Assembly: GCF_032883915.1 (NCBI RefSeq)
Contig: NZ_CP120717.1
Coordinates: forward strand, 4,409,697-4,473,696
From: Endozoicomonas sp. 8E
GTDB taxonomy: Bacteria; Pseudomonadota; Gammaproteobacteria; Pseudomonadales; Endozoicomonadaceae
Direction: 5' to 3'
Length of the DNA stretch: 64,000 nt
Of the stretch, positions 53,981 through 63,787 are shown piece by piece. The notes under the pieces were generated by a model, which worked only from the letters and a program-made list of their open reading frames with translations, did not search any database and was not told the DNA's origin. Each line of letters opens with the position of its first letter. The first letter of the stretch is position 1. Made by a program: the position numbers and the translations under genes.

Positions 53981-54617
53981 TATGATTTAGGATTAGAGCT
54001 TGTATGGCTTCAACAGAATGCTGACATTCAATTTTACAAAACTTCTCAGAGGGGAAATATTTCTCATTAAGGTAATATTCTAGCCTCCACTTAAGGGTTT
54101 CTGGTGAATCAGGGAATGGTTCATTTTTAAATTTAGATCGCTCCAGACTGAGTTCAACAGGAACGTAGAGCAGAAATGATTTATCAGGTTTAGGTGCTAA
54201 CAGTTTTACCATACACCAAAGAAAACCTTTTTCTTTAAACCGACTACCAAAGTTGAGTTTAAAATCAAGACAGCTATCTTCTAAATAACGGTCACATATA
54301 ACAACATAACCTAACCAAGAGTGTATTCTTGCATAGAGCCCATAAAACATTAATAAATCAGTAATAGCAATAAACAACCAGACACTACTAACACTTTTTC
54401 TCTGAATAATCCTTTCTCTTTCTTTGCTTTTTCCTTCTGATATTTTTTTAAAAAACAACCTTTTTGCTAATTTCTTAACACTTTTAAAACAAGGAGTATA
54501 TCCACCTCTACCCCAAAGATACTTAACATGTTTTTCTTTGTCTTTATAATAATCTTTCAACAGCTCAATTTGCGTTGACTTACCTGCGCCATCAGTACCA
54601 GAGAAAACTAAAATCAT
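53967..54617 (-). CDS. Thymidylate-kinase-like P-loop kinase
   Basis: The protein has 216 residues. The P-loop is SGTDGAGKSTQIELL (7-21), and the VICDRYLEDS motif matches the DR(Y/F) box of thymidylate kinases. It carries an insertion rich in basic residues and a hydrophobic helix (SSVWLFIAITDLLMFYG), unlike housekeeping Tmk. Location inside the sugar cluster suggests a glycan-related substrate. It overlaps the APH-like gene. Confidence 0.7.
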   Translation of the reverse strand: MILVFSGTDGAGKSTQIELLKDYYKDKEKHVKYLWGRGGYTPCFKSVKKLAKRLFFKKISEGKSKERERIIQRKSVSSVWLFIAITDLLMFYGLYARIHSWLGYVVICDRYLEDSCLDFKLNFGSRFKEKGFLWCMVKLLAPKPDKSFLLYVPVELSLERSKFKNEPFPDSPETLKWRLEYYLNEKYFPSEKFCKIECQHSVEAIQALILNHIEAA

Positions 54618-54622
54618 TTAAA

Positions 54623-55708
54623 TTAAACACCTAAAAAACTTCTAACATTAGCTTGGTATTTTTTTTCAGAATATCGATCGATAGCCTCAGAGGAATTACA
54701 TGAAGAAATATTATTTAACACATCCATATTACTAATTATAAACTCCAGCTTTTCGGCAATACCAATAACTGATCTAGTTTCAACTAAATAACCATTAACC
54801 CCATCCTTAACTATAGATGGCAAGTATTTATATTTTGTTGTCAAAATCAAACATCCCATTCGCATTGCTTCAATAATTGATAAAGGAACAGCCTCTGACC
54901 GATAATAACTAGGTAGTGAAAAAACATCTGCTTGTGATAAAAGATTGTATTTTTCTTCACTACCTACCACTCCAACATAATTAATATAATCAAACCCTTT
55001 TATATCAGATCTTAATTTATCTTCTATTTCTTTACCGGAGTATTCTTGATCGCCTAGAAACCCGCCCGCAATAGTTAAGGTTAAATTAGCACCCTTATCA
55101 TTCAAATATTTAACCGCATCTATCAATTCAAAAACACCTTTACTTTTAACTATACTTGAAAGGTATAAAATCTTAAGGCTATTCGAAGCTTTACCCCTTT
55201 TTGCTTCAAAAATAGAAGGGTGGTCTTTATAAAAATTATGGATAACACTGACAGTTGCGTTGCCTTTAATATCATTGAGCTGTTCTTTCATTTCATCAAC
55301 AAGGACCGCATGTTTATTTACTCTAGAATAAGCAGCCCTTAACAAGGATTTGAAGCACGCATTAAGCGGCCTATAAAATTCCTTAAAATCAGAACCATGT
55401 AAATGATTATATACTTTAGCTTTAGAAAAAAAACATAAGAATAAAAGATATAAATCTCTAGAAAAACCTATCTTTGTTCGAGAACATGTAAAATATACAA
55501 TGTCTGGTTTGAACAAAATGATAACAATTGGTAGTTTTAGAAAATATTCAACCGCATTAAGGCAAGATTTAACAACACTAGTATTTCTAAATGAAGTATT
55601 TACAGTCTTACAATGCTGATCTGAAAGGGCTTTTAATGTTGAATCTAAGCATATCGACTGTCCATGATATGGTGGTGGAAGAGATCCGACTATAAGTATC
55701 TTTTTCAT
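54623..55708 (-). CDS. Glycosyltransferase, family 4 (GT-B)
   Basis: The protein has 361 residues. It begins ILIVGSLPPPYHGQSICL, typical of GT4 enzymes, and the donor domain has ILYLSSIVKSKGVFELIDAV and SYYRSEAVPLSIIEAMRMGC (EX7E motif). The gene is AT-rich compared with the core genome. It overlaps the polymerase gene by 4 bases. Confidence 0.87.
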   Translation of the reverse strand: MKKILIVGSLPPPYHGQSICLDSTLKALSDQHCKTVNTSFRNTSVVKSCLNAVEYFLKLPIVIILFKPDIVYFTCSRTKIGFSRDLYLLFLCFFSKAKVYNHLHGSDFKEFYRPLNACFKSLLRAAYSRVNKHAVLVDEMKEQLNDIKGNATVSVIHNFYKDHPSIFEAKRGKASNSLKILYLSSIVKSKGVFELIDAVKYLNDKGANLTLTIAGGFLGDQEYSGKEIEDKLRSDIKGFDYINYVGVVGSEEKYNLLSQADVFSLPSYYRSEAVPLSIIEAMRMGCLILTTKYKYLPSIVKDGVNGYLVETRSVIGIAEKLEFIISNMDVLNNISSCNSSEAIDRYSEKKYQANVRSFLGV

Positions 55709-56934
55709 AATTCAGGATAAGATTTTTTCATATTTATAATTCCGCCTGTTATTATAAACAGCAGAACAATTTCCAATTGAAATGATGCTAATGAAGAACT
55801 AGTTAACCCTCTGATCAAAAAAGAAGAAAGCATCACAAACAAAACTATATTTTTTTTAGTCGGTTTTTTATTTAAGTAAAAAAAGGACTGCATATAAAAA
55901 CAAACAAAACAAAATACAAAAACCCCTCCTCCTACACCTCCAGAAACTAAAATATCTAAAATACTATTATGCGAAGATGCATTACGCATTACACCACTTT
56001 CATACAATTCTCTAGTAAACCCTATCCCCCTACCAAAAGGTTCAAAATCATGAATAAATGGCATCACATTACGTGCTAACTCTAATCGACCAGAGCCACT
56101 CATCAGATTTTCTAAGCTTTGCCCTTTGCGCAATATATAACCTAAAAAATACTCGACATTTTCACTAATGTAATATATAGACATAAACAAAAAAAATAGG
56201 AACAGGACGTGCAGGCCGTAAATTTTTTTTTTGGCTTGAAAATACGCCATTAAAGAAAGCCCAACCAACGCCGCAACATATGAACTTCTCGAGTTCTCGT
56301 TCAAAAAAAACCACAACCCAAAAGCTATGAGCGTAATAAAAACTATTTTTTTTTCAAGATGGAAATCAAACAAGAGTAACAAAACACAAAAATATAAACT
56401 ATAAAATCCAAGTGCATTAGGGTTAATACTTGGGAATGATGACTTTAAAATCTGATAGCCAAATATATTTAGCGAATATATATAATCAGTAGACAGCAAA
56501 GAACCTATAAACACATATACCAAGATAACCCCCAAAAAACAAGCAGTTACTTTAAATGCATTTTGCAACTGCAAGTCATTATATTTATGTGTACCTAGCA
56601 CAGTGACCGACCAAATAAAAACTACCAAAAGTTCAAAGCCTTTCCAAACACCTATAGGCGATAAATATAATGCGCTTGCTAAACAGGAACTGATAGCATA
56701 ACAAAAAAAACCCAACTGCAGTTTTTTTGAAAAAAAAGACACCTTCATATCATTTAATAGAAAAATGGCAATCGACAGAAAGAAGACGAGTAGTATAGCT
56801 ATCACTCTAATAAAAGCATGAATATTATAGTATTCTATTGCTGAAGACGTTTTATACCATGATAGAGAACTCACTAATAAAAGAAGGAAAGAAAAATAAA
56901 AAACACGATTCTTTGAATAAAAAAGATCAAGCAC
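55705..56934 (-). CDS. Wzy-like O-antigen polymerase/ligase family protein
   Basis: The protein has 409 residues with 10 or more hydrophobic spans and a larger loop at about 270-320 that contains GRLELARNVMPF and GRGIGFTRELYE, then ASSHNSILDILVSGG. The NSR and HNS-type motifs (NENSRSSYVA, SHNSILD) are those of the O-antigen ligase/polymerase superfamily. It would join repeat units in the periplasm. Strongly AT-rich. Confidence 0.78.
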   Translation of the reverse strand: MLDLFYSKNRVFYFSFLLLLVSSLSWYKTSSAIEYYNIHAFIRVIAILLVFFLSIAIFLLNDMKVSFFSKKLQLGFFCYAISSCLASALYLSPIGVWKGFELLVVFIWSVTVLGTHKYNDLQLQNAFKVTACFLGVILVYVFIGSLLSTDYIYSLNIFGYQILKSSFPSINPNALGFYSLYFCVLLLLFDFHLEKKIVFITLIAFGLWFFLNENSRSSYVAALVGLSLMAYFQAKKKIYGLHVLFLFFLFMSIYYISENVEYFLGYILRKGQSLENLMSGSGRLELARNVMPFIHDFEPFGRGIGFTRELYESGVMRNASSHNSILDILVSGGVGGGVFVFCFVCFYMQSFFYLNKKPTKKNIVLFVMLSSFLIRGLTSSSLASFQLEIVLLFIITGGIINMKKSYPEL

Positions 56935-57238
56935 TTATCAAAATCTCAATTATAGAAATTTATCTTTTTGCAATACGAAAGAAAAACTAAGGCAATGGAA
57001 ATCAACTTATAAATTACAGAAATACAATAGAACCTAAAAACTCTGACACCTGAATATTTCATTGTGTAATATTTTTTAATAATCTCCATTACATATTCTA
57101 CAAGCGCACGTGTGAAGGAAATATTTCTTACCTGTAGTAGTCACGATCTTACCTAATCAAATTGCAACTTTTCCTCATGTACCGGCTTTTGAGTACTTAC
57201 GGTATTTTCATATTATTTATTTCAATACTACTTTTTCT
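56935..57238. other. AT-rich gap inside the polysaccharide cluster
   Basis: This 304-base gap is the largest in the cluster, in which other genes nearly touch. On the minus strand a 47-codon frame (56946-57089) encodes MEIIKKYYTMKYSGVRVFRF and a hydrophobic stretch after it; the same frame continues upstream without a start codon. It may be the remnant of a lost gene. No promoter or terminator is clear. Confidence 0.35.
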
Positions 57239-58354
57239 TTAATACGCCAATTGTTTTGAAAATATACTCTTTAATAATTTACTAACATATTCGCTACTAC
57301 CATAAGATGAGTCCTTTCTAGCTTGAAAAGACATTCTTTTGAGGTTGTCTTTATTAATGATGCAGTACCTCATGTTTTCATACAAACTTTCATAACTCAT
57401 ATTTAATACCTTTCCATTGATATTATGACGTAAAAAATACCGAGCGGCTTCAGCCCGATTTGTTGAGAGTACAACCACTCCAGCAGCCATCGCTTCAGGA
57501 ATAACCAAGCCCCAGCCGGAATGGCTTGTTGGATAGATAAGAACATCAGCATTAGCAAAAGGTCTTATTCTATCTTCCCAATTCTTATAATCTCGATCAT
57601 AACTTATTATTTTATGAAGCTTTGGCTTCTCTTTAAATAACTGGGTGATGTACTTTTCATGTGGACCTTTTGCCGCAATTATAACCTCAAATTCATTATG
57701 GTGAGCTTTATCAAGTTCAAATATGGCTTTACAAATCCAGGGGATATTATGCCTTTTAATCAACTGTCCTGAGAACAGAAACTTTACTTTACTATTATCT
57801 TTATTATTTGTGTCAACTTCTAGGAAACGGGACAAATCCTGTCCATAACTAAGATGTAAGACTTTTGTTTTCTTTGATGCAATTTTCTGATAATTAGCTT
57901 CACAACGATCCCCAATAGTTAAGAAAAAATCCGCATTGCGAATCCTGTAAGCTGAGTAATATTTTAAGATCAATTGAATTGCCTTAGGCAATAAAAAATT
58001 TGGTGGCTCCATCCAGTAGCCATATATTATATTGTTTTGAAAAGCATAATCAGATAATTTATACCATAACTTTCTCTTCCATTGTCCAAGTATAATATGC
58101 GTAGGTTTTATTTTTTGAATCAGATTAATCACCCACTCGTACTTATACTCTTCTCCATTATCTTTATCAATGGTATGTATAAATTGTGACTCACCGGCAG
58201 CATGCGAACGCCAATGTGCCCCTCTGTGACTTGCTGCATTTAAAGTGAAAGCGATGTGATACTCAAACTGCCCAGGTTCTTGCTCGAATGAATTAACAAC
58301 ATCAATCTGAAAAGGTGAATATAGAGTAGAAATAAAAAGTATTTTAGTTTTCAT
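57239..58354 (-). CDS. Glycosyltransferase, GT-B type
   Basis: The protein has 371 residues. The donor half has VKFLFSGQLIKRHNIPWIC, a long central part, and SGWGLVIPEAMAAGVVVLST with the EX7E-type motif. A conserved opening (KILFISTLYSPFQ) is typical of GT4-like enzymes. The start overlaps the flippase gene by 11 bases. Acceptor and donor sugars cannot be predicted. Confidence 0.82.
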   Translation of the reverse strand: MKTKILFISTLYSPFQIDVVNSFEQEPGQFEYHIAFTLNAASHRGAHWRSHAAGESQFIHTIDKDNGEEYKYEWVINLIQKIKPTHIILGQWKRKLWYKLSDYAFQNNIIYGYWMEPPNFLLPKAIQLILKYYSAYRIRNADFFLTIGDRCEANYQKIASKKTKVLHLSYGQDLSRFLEVDTNNKDNSKVKFLFSGQLIKRHNIPWICKAIFELDKAHHNEFEVIIAAKGPHEKYITQLFKEKPKLHKIISYDRDYKNWEDRIRPFANADVLIYPTSHSGWGLVIPEAMAAGVVVLSTNRAEAARYFLRHNINGKVLNMSYESLYENMRYCIINKDNLKRMSFQARKDSSYGSSEYVSKLLKSIFSKQLAY

Positions 58355-59753
58355 TTGATATGCTTCTGAGCTCCATGATTTCTTTCATCATTTTGTACAG
58401 TATTAACACAAAGCTAAAAAGGAGTAGTAAGATACTGGCTATATACAGGTTTTTGCTTCCATATTCAATTATAAGCTCGATTAGCATTGCGTAGCTGACA
58501 GCTATCGCAAAGCTTTTCACCACTATCATATGATGTTTTTTTTCTAAACCAAGTATTAAGTGAACACGCATAGATCTTGCAAAGTTCATTAAAAATTGAG
58601 CTAAAAGTGCAGAGACTGCGATTCCCAGCGCTCCGTAGAATTTTAAAAGTAGCATTGAACTAAGCAACATAAATATGCATGTACAAAAAATATTTTTAAA
58701 CTCCCATTTTTTATCAAATGAGTTAACTATAGGTATGTTAAGCCCAAACAATAACGTACTGAAGTTTGCAAATAGTAAAATTTTTACAAAACTCAGGGAT
58801 GCCATATATTTAGGATCTATCCAGGTGATTAAATATTGACTGAATCCATATAAGAAAAGGAAAGAAATAAGATTTAAGGTTGATGTAACTCTCGTTGTAC
58901 TTACATAAACTTCCCTAAGCTTTAATTTACAATTTGATTCACCTACACGAACCAGAACTGGTACCAGAAAGCCATTGAAAGCAATGACCACCATCGCTAG
59001 TAGAGCAGCATAACGTATCGCAAAACTATACAACCCTAATTCATCTGATGACGCATACTTTTTCAGTAATGCAATTGCTATATAGTTTTGCTCAACACCT
59101 GATAGAAAAAACTGTAACACAAAAATCGATAAAGATATTTTTAATAGGCTCCCAGCATCACCTTTATTCATAAGGCTGAGAGTGAAAATGTTTTTTCTAT
59201 ATAAGAGTAATATTAAAACCAACCCTGAAACCAAAAAACTGATTATTCGAAAATCTAACACGTTATTTACATCTACATGTAGCATCGCGATTAAAAAACA
59301 CATTATTAAAGGCGCTAAAACATATAATCCAAATACTCTTTCTGTATTAGCACCAATTACCCTTAGAGTAGCACTGGCAAAAGTCAGAAGGAAAAACGAT
59401 GCGGTTATGAAATATACTCTATAGTAGTCTACCTCAGGGTAAATTTTATTAAACAAACTTTTCCATATGAAACTCGTTAAAAATATCGAAATAAAAACAA
59501 AAAAGTAAAATAGATACAGTGATGATATTATTGCCTTATTATTCTCTTTTGATTGATTTGATCTTGGCATAAGATAAACTAATCCTTCATCTATTCCCGC
59601 CTTTAAAATCATCACCAAAAAGAAAGAGATACTCAAATAGAATTGATATTCACCAAAATCACTAACACTTAAATTTAATGCTAAAACATATGTTATATAT
59701 AAATTTATCAGCTGATAAAAAACTAATCCAAACGTGTTAGAGAACACAAACAC
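58344..59753 (-). CDS. Wzx-type polysaccharide flippase
   Basis: The protein has 469 residues, with about 12 to 14 hydrophobic spans along its whole length, in the MATE/PST superfamily pattern. It starts with FSNTFGLVFYQLINLYITYV and has the NLSVSDFGEYQFY segment typical of Wzx N-termini. It moves undecaprenyl-linked repeat units across the inner membrane. AT-rich, like its neighbours. Confidence 0.87.
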   Translation of the reverse strand: MFVFSNTFGLVFYQLINLYITYVLALNLSVSDFGEYQFYLSISFFLVMILKAGIDEGLVYLMPRSNQSKENNKAIISSLYLFYFFVFISIFLTSFIWKSLFNKIYPEVDYYRVYFITASFFLLTFASATLRVIGANTERVFGLYVLAPLIMCFLIAMLHVDVNNVLDFRIISFLVSGLVLILLLYRKNIFTLSLMNKGDAGSLLKISLSIFVLQFFLSGVEQNYIAIALLKKYASSDELGLYSFAIRYAALLAMVVIAFNGFLVPVLVRVGESNCKLKLREVYVSTTRVTSTLNLISFLFLYGFSQYLITWIDPKYMASLSFVKILLFANFSTLLFGLNIPIVNSFDKKWEFKNIFCTCIFMLLSSMLLLKFYGALGIAVSALLAQFLMNFARSMRVHLILGLEKKHHMIVVKSFAIAVSYAMLIELIIEYGSKNLYIASILLLLFSFVLILYKMMKEIMELRSISNEN

Positions 59754-59766
59754 ACCCTATCTAAAA

Positions 59767-60642
59767 TCAATTTGCTTTTTTATTCCTAATATCATCAATG
59801 AGTTTATTCAAACTTTTTTCAATAGATAATAATGGTTCCCAACCCAGCTCATGTAACTTTGTAATATCTGCCTGACAAATATTGGGCTCATTCGCTCGGG
59901 TGGATATAACTCCAAATTTCAATTCTGTAGTACTCCCTGAAATTTCTTTCATCTTTTCTACAAAATCTTTTATTTTTATTGCTTTCCCTGTACCTATGTC
60001 GATGCTTTCGTATCTATCTAGTAGTGACATCTTGTCAATTATCTTATTTAATGCTGATAACAGTTCAGATAAGTAAATAAAATCTCTTTTCTGTTCGCCT
60101 GCAGTTAATTCTATATAGGGTACATTCCTTACCAACTTTGTTGCAATCATCTTGACAAATCGATTATCAGGTTCATTTGCATCAAAGAAGTACTCAGCAT
60201 TGATATTGATAAACTGCATTCCATTGTTGGTTGAATAAAACCGACCCCATTCAACTAACTGGCTTTTACTCAGAGAATAACTTGCTACTCCCCTAGGTAG
60301 CGATGTCCCTATATTTAAAAAAGTACATTTCTTTTTTTTTGCAGCCAATTCCATTAGTTGCACGGGGATTAAAACATTTGAATCAATTACCTCTTTAACA
60401 CTTTCATTCGCTCTTTGGTAGCAAACAATGCAATTGATGATTAAATCAATATCAATCTCATCAAATATACAATCTAAGGAATTTTCTATATGGTAAAATC
60501 TGTTCGCTGGCATGTAACTTTCCAACAGTCTTATGTTGCTGCTTTTTCTAACTAAGGCTGTAATATTATTATTACCCTTGACTAATTTTTCTATTAAGGC
60601 TCTTCCTAGGTAGCCAGTAGCACCAGTTACCAAAATATTCAT
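59767..60642 (-). CDS. NAD(P)-dependent sugar epimerase/reductase (CDP-paratose/abequose-synthase-like)
   Basis: The protein has 291 residues, with the Rossmann motif VTGATGYLGRALIEKL (5-20) and YSLSKSQLVEW as the YxxxK site. The C-terminal region (DIGTGKAIKIKDFVEKM) is common to sugar-nucleotide SDR enzymes. By position directly after the rfbFGH-like genes it may be the last step, reducing the 4-keto group to give a CDP-3,6-dideoxyhexose. Which isomer is made cannot be read from sequence alone. Confidence 0.72.
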   Translation of the reverse strand: MNILVTGATGYLGRALIEKLVKGNNNITALVRKSSNIRLLESYMPANRFYHIENSLDCIFDEIDIDLIINCIVCYQRANESVKEVIDSNVLIPVQLMELAAKKKKCTFLNIGTSLPRGVASYSLSKSQLVEWGRFYSTNNGMQFININAEYFFDANEPDNRFVKMIATKLVRNVPYIELTAGEQKRDFIYLSELLSALNKIIDKMSLLDRYESIDIGTGKAIKIKDFVEKMKEISGSTTELKFGVISTRANEPNICQADITKLHELGWEPLLSIEKSLNKLIDDIRNKKAN

Positions 60643-60703
60643 TATATTCTACTTTCCAAATTGTGAGCGCTGAGGAGGGTGGAACCCCTCCTCTTACAAA
60701 GTT

Positions 60704-61921
60704 TTATTTATACTGTTTAGCGAATGTGGTGAAACTGCCGTGAACATGAGCCAGCATTTCATCAGTTAAACCATGATGGCAGGCCAGTAAAACTCCACCG
60801 CGCATAACGTGGTCCGCAACAGGGTAACCTTCAGTGGCTTTTTTCATTTCAATATCTTTAAAACCAGGCTGCCGAGTGATATTCCCAGTAAAGACAACAC
60901 GGGTCTGAATATTGCGTTCTTCGAGGAAGATTTGCATCTCACGACGAGTGAATGGTGCATCATCCCGAATAGTCAACGGGAAGGCCAACCAGCCCGTGCG
61001 GGATTCGTTGGTCTGATTTGGCAAAATAAACCAGTCCTGATACTGGCTGAAGAATTCGTATTGCTTATTGAAATACGCTTCACGAGCCTTAATATTTTGT
61101 TCAAGCTTGGCAAATTGCACCAGAGCAAAAGCGGCACTAATTTCAGAAGGCTCCAGCTGGTAACCAATGGCTTCAAAAACGAATTTAGCATCGTAAGGAA
61201 TACCATCCACTTCAACGTTAAAGCGGTTTTCAATGGCTTCACTTTCTACAAACAATGAAGAACTTCGCCCCCATGAACGTAGCAACCGAGCTCTGGCTGC
61301 CATGGCATCATCCTTTACACACAACATACCGCCATTACCTGCACCATTAATTACATGAGAACCATAGAAACTGGTAATACTGATATCGGAGTAGTGGCCA
61401 CTGGATTGACCTGAAAGGGTGCCACCCAGAGTGTCTGCGCTATCTTCAATGATTTTCAAATTGTGCTTGCAACAAATTTCAACAATACGATCCCAGTCGC
61501 AGATATTCCCGATCAGGTTCGGGATACAAACTGCGCTGGTTTTTTCAGTGATCATGGCTTCGATTTTCGCTGGATCAATGCAGTAGGTGCCTTCTTCTAC
61601 ATCGACAAAGGCCGGGATCAAACCGTTTCTAACAAGGCAGCCCACTGTGGTGGAAAAAGTCAGTGCCGGAGTAATAACCTCGCTACCTTGGGGCAGATCC
61701 AACACTTCTACAGCAAGATAAAGTGCAGAAGAGCCTGAATTCACCATAATGCCGTGAGGTTTATCAAAGGTTGCAGCTACCTTTGCTTCAAACTCGCGGA
61801 CGTGGGGGCCCATTTGTGTTGATGTACGCAACACTTTATCAACGGCCTTGATTTCTTCTTCACCGTGAACGGTGCAGCCGTATGGCACATAGAGGTAATC
61901 TTCACGTTTCAGTTCTGTCAT
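60704..61921 (-). CDS. PLP-dependent sugar 3-dehydratase (RfbH/ColD-like)
   Basis: The protein has 405 residues in the DegT/AHBA fold. The usual PLP lysine is replaced by H189 (SFYGSHVINGAGNGG), as in the C3-deoxygenating enzymes RfbH/AscC and ColD. Its opening YVPYGCTVHGEEEI and the FTGNITRQPGFKD segment also match RfbH-type proteins. The Fe-S cysteine cluster expected after the RSWGR motif is absent (RSWGRSSSLFVESEAIENRF). It lies directly after rfbFG, so its substrate should be CDP-4-keto-6-deoxyglucose. No ddhD-type reductase partner is in the window. Confidence 0.8.
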   Translation of the reverse strand: MTELKREDYLYVPYGCTVHGEEEIKAVDKVLRTSTQMGPHVREFEAKVAATFDKPHGIMVNSGSSALYLAVEVLDLPQGSEVITPALTFSTTVGCLVRNGLIPAFVDVEEGTYCIDPAKIEAMITEKTSAVCIPNLIGNICDWDRIVEICCKHNLKIIEDSADTLGGTLSGQSSGHYSDISITSFYGSHVINGAGNGGMLCVKDDAMAARARLLRSWGRSSSLFVESEAIENRFNVEVDGIPYDAKFVFEAIGYQLEPSEISAAFALVQFAKLEQNIKAREAYFNKQYEFFSQYQDWFILPNQTNESRTGWLAFPLTIRDDAPFTRREMQIFLEERNIQTRVVFTGNITRQPGFKDIEMKKATEGYPVADHVMRGGVLLACHHGLTDEMLAHVHGSFTTFAKQYK

Positions 61922-61943
61922 CGTGATACTCGATAAATAGCGG

Positions 61944-63023
61944 TTATACGCTTGCTGATTGATATTGATGAATTTGCTGAAGGGTCAGCGCATGCATATC
62001 CGCGCCACTTTCATGGGCTTTATGCCATTCGGTAATGTTTGCCAGCGCCTGTTTGAGTGACCAACGTGGTCGCCAGTTTAACCGGGCATAGGCTTTTGAG
62101 CAGTCCAATTTCAGATAATGGGCTTCGTGGGGGTGCTCATTACCGTCTGTTTGCCATTGGGCCTGCTCGCTCCACAGACTGCTGATTTCTTTGGCTACCC
62201 AGCTGACAGGTTTGGCATCGTGCAGCTCAGGGCCGAAATTCCAGGCTTCGGCAAATTCCGGACCGTGCTCACACAGTTTTTGAGCCAGTTCCAGATAGCC
62301 GGCAAGCGGTTCCAGAACATGCTGCCAAGGGCGGATTGCATTGGGGTTACGGATAACAGCCAGTTGCTCGTTGATAAACGCGTTGATCATATCTGGAATT
62401 AAACGGTCTTCAGCCCAGTCCCCACCACCTATTACATTTCCGGCTCGGGCTGTCGCAATGGCCGTTTTGTGCTCGTCGTACTTCTGCGGTAGGAAATAGG
62501 AGTTTCGGTAAGAAGCTGTCAATAGCTCCATACAGCCTTTGCTGCTGCTGTACGGGTCAAAGCCACCCATTGGGTCGATTTCCCGATAGCCCCAGTCCCA
62601 TTCCCTGTTTTCGTAGCACTTGTCGGTTGTGATCAAAACACAGGAGCGAACTGTGTCGGTACTGCGAATAGCTTCCAGCAAATGCAATGTTCCCATCACA
62701 TTGGTTTGATAAGTTTCTACAGGTTCACGATATGAGTACCTTACCAGTGGTTGAGCCGCCAGATGTAAGACAATTTCTGGTCTTGCTTCTTTCATTGCTT
62801 GCTTAAGATTACTCCCATCTCGGATATCTCCGATAACGTGCCCCATATTCTGTGACACGTTAGCCAGGGTAAAAAGAGATGGTTTTGTTGGTGCAGGAAG
62901 TGAGTACCCAGTTACTTCTGCGCCGAGATCCTGCAACCAGAGAGATAGCCAGCTGCCTTTGAAGCCTGTGTGGCCTGTCAGGAATACTTTTTTTCCCTGC
63001 CAGAAGCTCTTGTTTAGTGCCAT
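61944..63023 (-). CDS. rfbG: CDP-glucose 4,6-dehydratase
   Basis: The protein has 359 residues from the ATG at 63023, which overlaps the rfbF stop; a TTG three codons earlier is less likely. It has [31 protein letters not shown] and the [11 protein letters not shown] catalytic motif. It converts CDP-glucose to CDP-4-keto-6-deoxyglucose with bound NAD. It is translationally coupled to rfbF. Confidence 0.94.
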   Translation of the reverse strand: MALNKSFWQGKKVFLTGHTGFKGSWLSLWLQDLGAEVTGYSLPAPTKPSLFTLANVSQNMGHVIGDIRDGSNLKQAMKEARPEIVLHLAAQPLVRYSYREPVETYQTNVMGTLHLLEAIRSTDTVRSCVLITTDKCYENREWDWGYREIDPMGGFDPYSSSKGCMELLTASYRNSYFLPQKYDEHKTAIATARAGNVIGGGDWAEDRLIPDMINAFINEQLAVIRNPNAIRPWQHVLEPLAGYLELAQKLCEHGPEFAEAWNFGPELHDAKPVSWVAKEISSLWSEQAQWQTDGNEHPHEAHYLKLDCSKAYARLNWRPRWSLKQALANITEWHKAHESGADMHALTLQQIHQYQSASV

Positions 63024-63787
63024 GTTTTCCAAGGTGCTTTTCCTGACTGCCAGAGTTTTTCCAAGTGCACTTTATCCCGAAGGGTATCCATTGGTTGCCA
63101 AAAACCGTGGTGTTCATAGGAAGAGAGTTCCCCATCCTCTGCCAATTTCATTAATGGTTCCTGTTCCCATGTAGTTTGATCATTATCAATGTAGTCAATC
63201 ACTTTGGGAGATAGCACGAAAAATCCACCATTAATCATGCCTCCATCGCCTTTTGGCTTTTCGTCGAACGACATGACTTTATGCTTATCGGTGGTTAAGG
63301 CACCAAAACGACCGGGTGGATAAGTTGCGGTAAGTGTTGCCAGGGTATTCTGTTTTTTGTGGTGCTTGATGGTTGCGGTGATATCAACATCTCCGACACC
63401 GTCACCGTAGGTAAAACAGAATGCCTCTTCATTCTCCACGTAATCTTTAACCCGCTTCAAACGACCTCCAGTCATGGAGGCGTCACCAGTATCTACCAGG
63501 GTCACCTTCCATGGCTCCGCTTTTCGGTGGTGTACATGCATCTGGTTGTCGCTCATATCAAAAGTAACATCAGACATATGCAGAAAATAGTTGGCAAAGT
63601 ATTCCTTGATTACATAGCCTTTGTAGCCACAACAAATAATAAAATCGTTTATCCCATGGGTGGAATAGATTTTCATAATATGCCAGAGGATAGGTTTGCC
63701 ACCGATTTCAACCATTGGTTTTGGCTTGGTTTCGGTTTCTTCACTGATACGGGTGCCCAGACCCCCTGCTAAGATTACGGCTTTCAT
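63014..63787 (-). CDS. rfbF: Glucose-1-phosphate cytidylyltransferase
   Basis: The protein has 257 residues. It begins [20 protein letters not shown], the nucleotide-binding motif, followed by [31 protein letters not shown] carries the metal-binding aspartate. It makes CDP-glucose from glucose-1-phosphate and CTP and is the first gene of the polysaccharide transcript visible here. The CDS overlaps rfbG by 10 bases. Confidence 0.95.
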   Translation of the reverse strand: MKAVILAGGLGTRISEETETKPKPMVEIGGKPILWHIMKIYSTHGINDFIICCGYKGYVIKEYFANYFLHMSDVTFDMSDNQMHVHHRKAEPWKVTLVDTGDASMTGGRLKRVKDYVENEEAFCFTYGDGVGDVDITATIKHHKKQNTLATLTATYPPGRFGALTTDKHKVMSFDEKPKGDGGMINGGFFVLSPKVIDYIDNDQTTWEQEPLMKLAEDGELSSYEHHGFWQPMDTLRDKVHLEKLWQSGKAPWKTWH

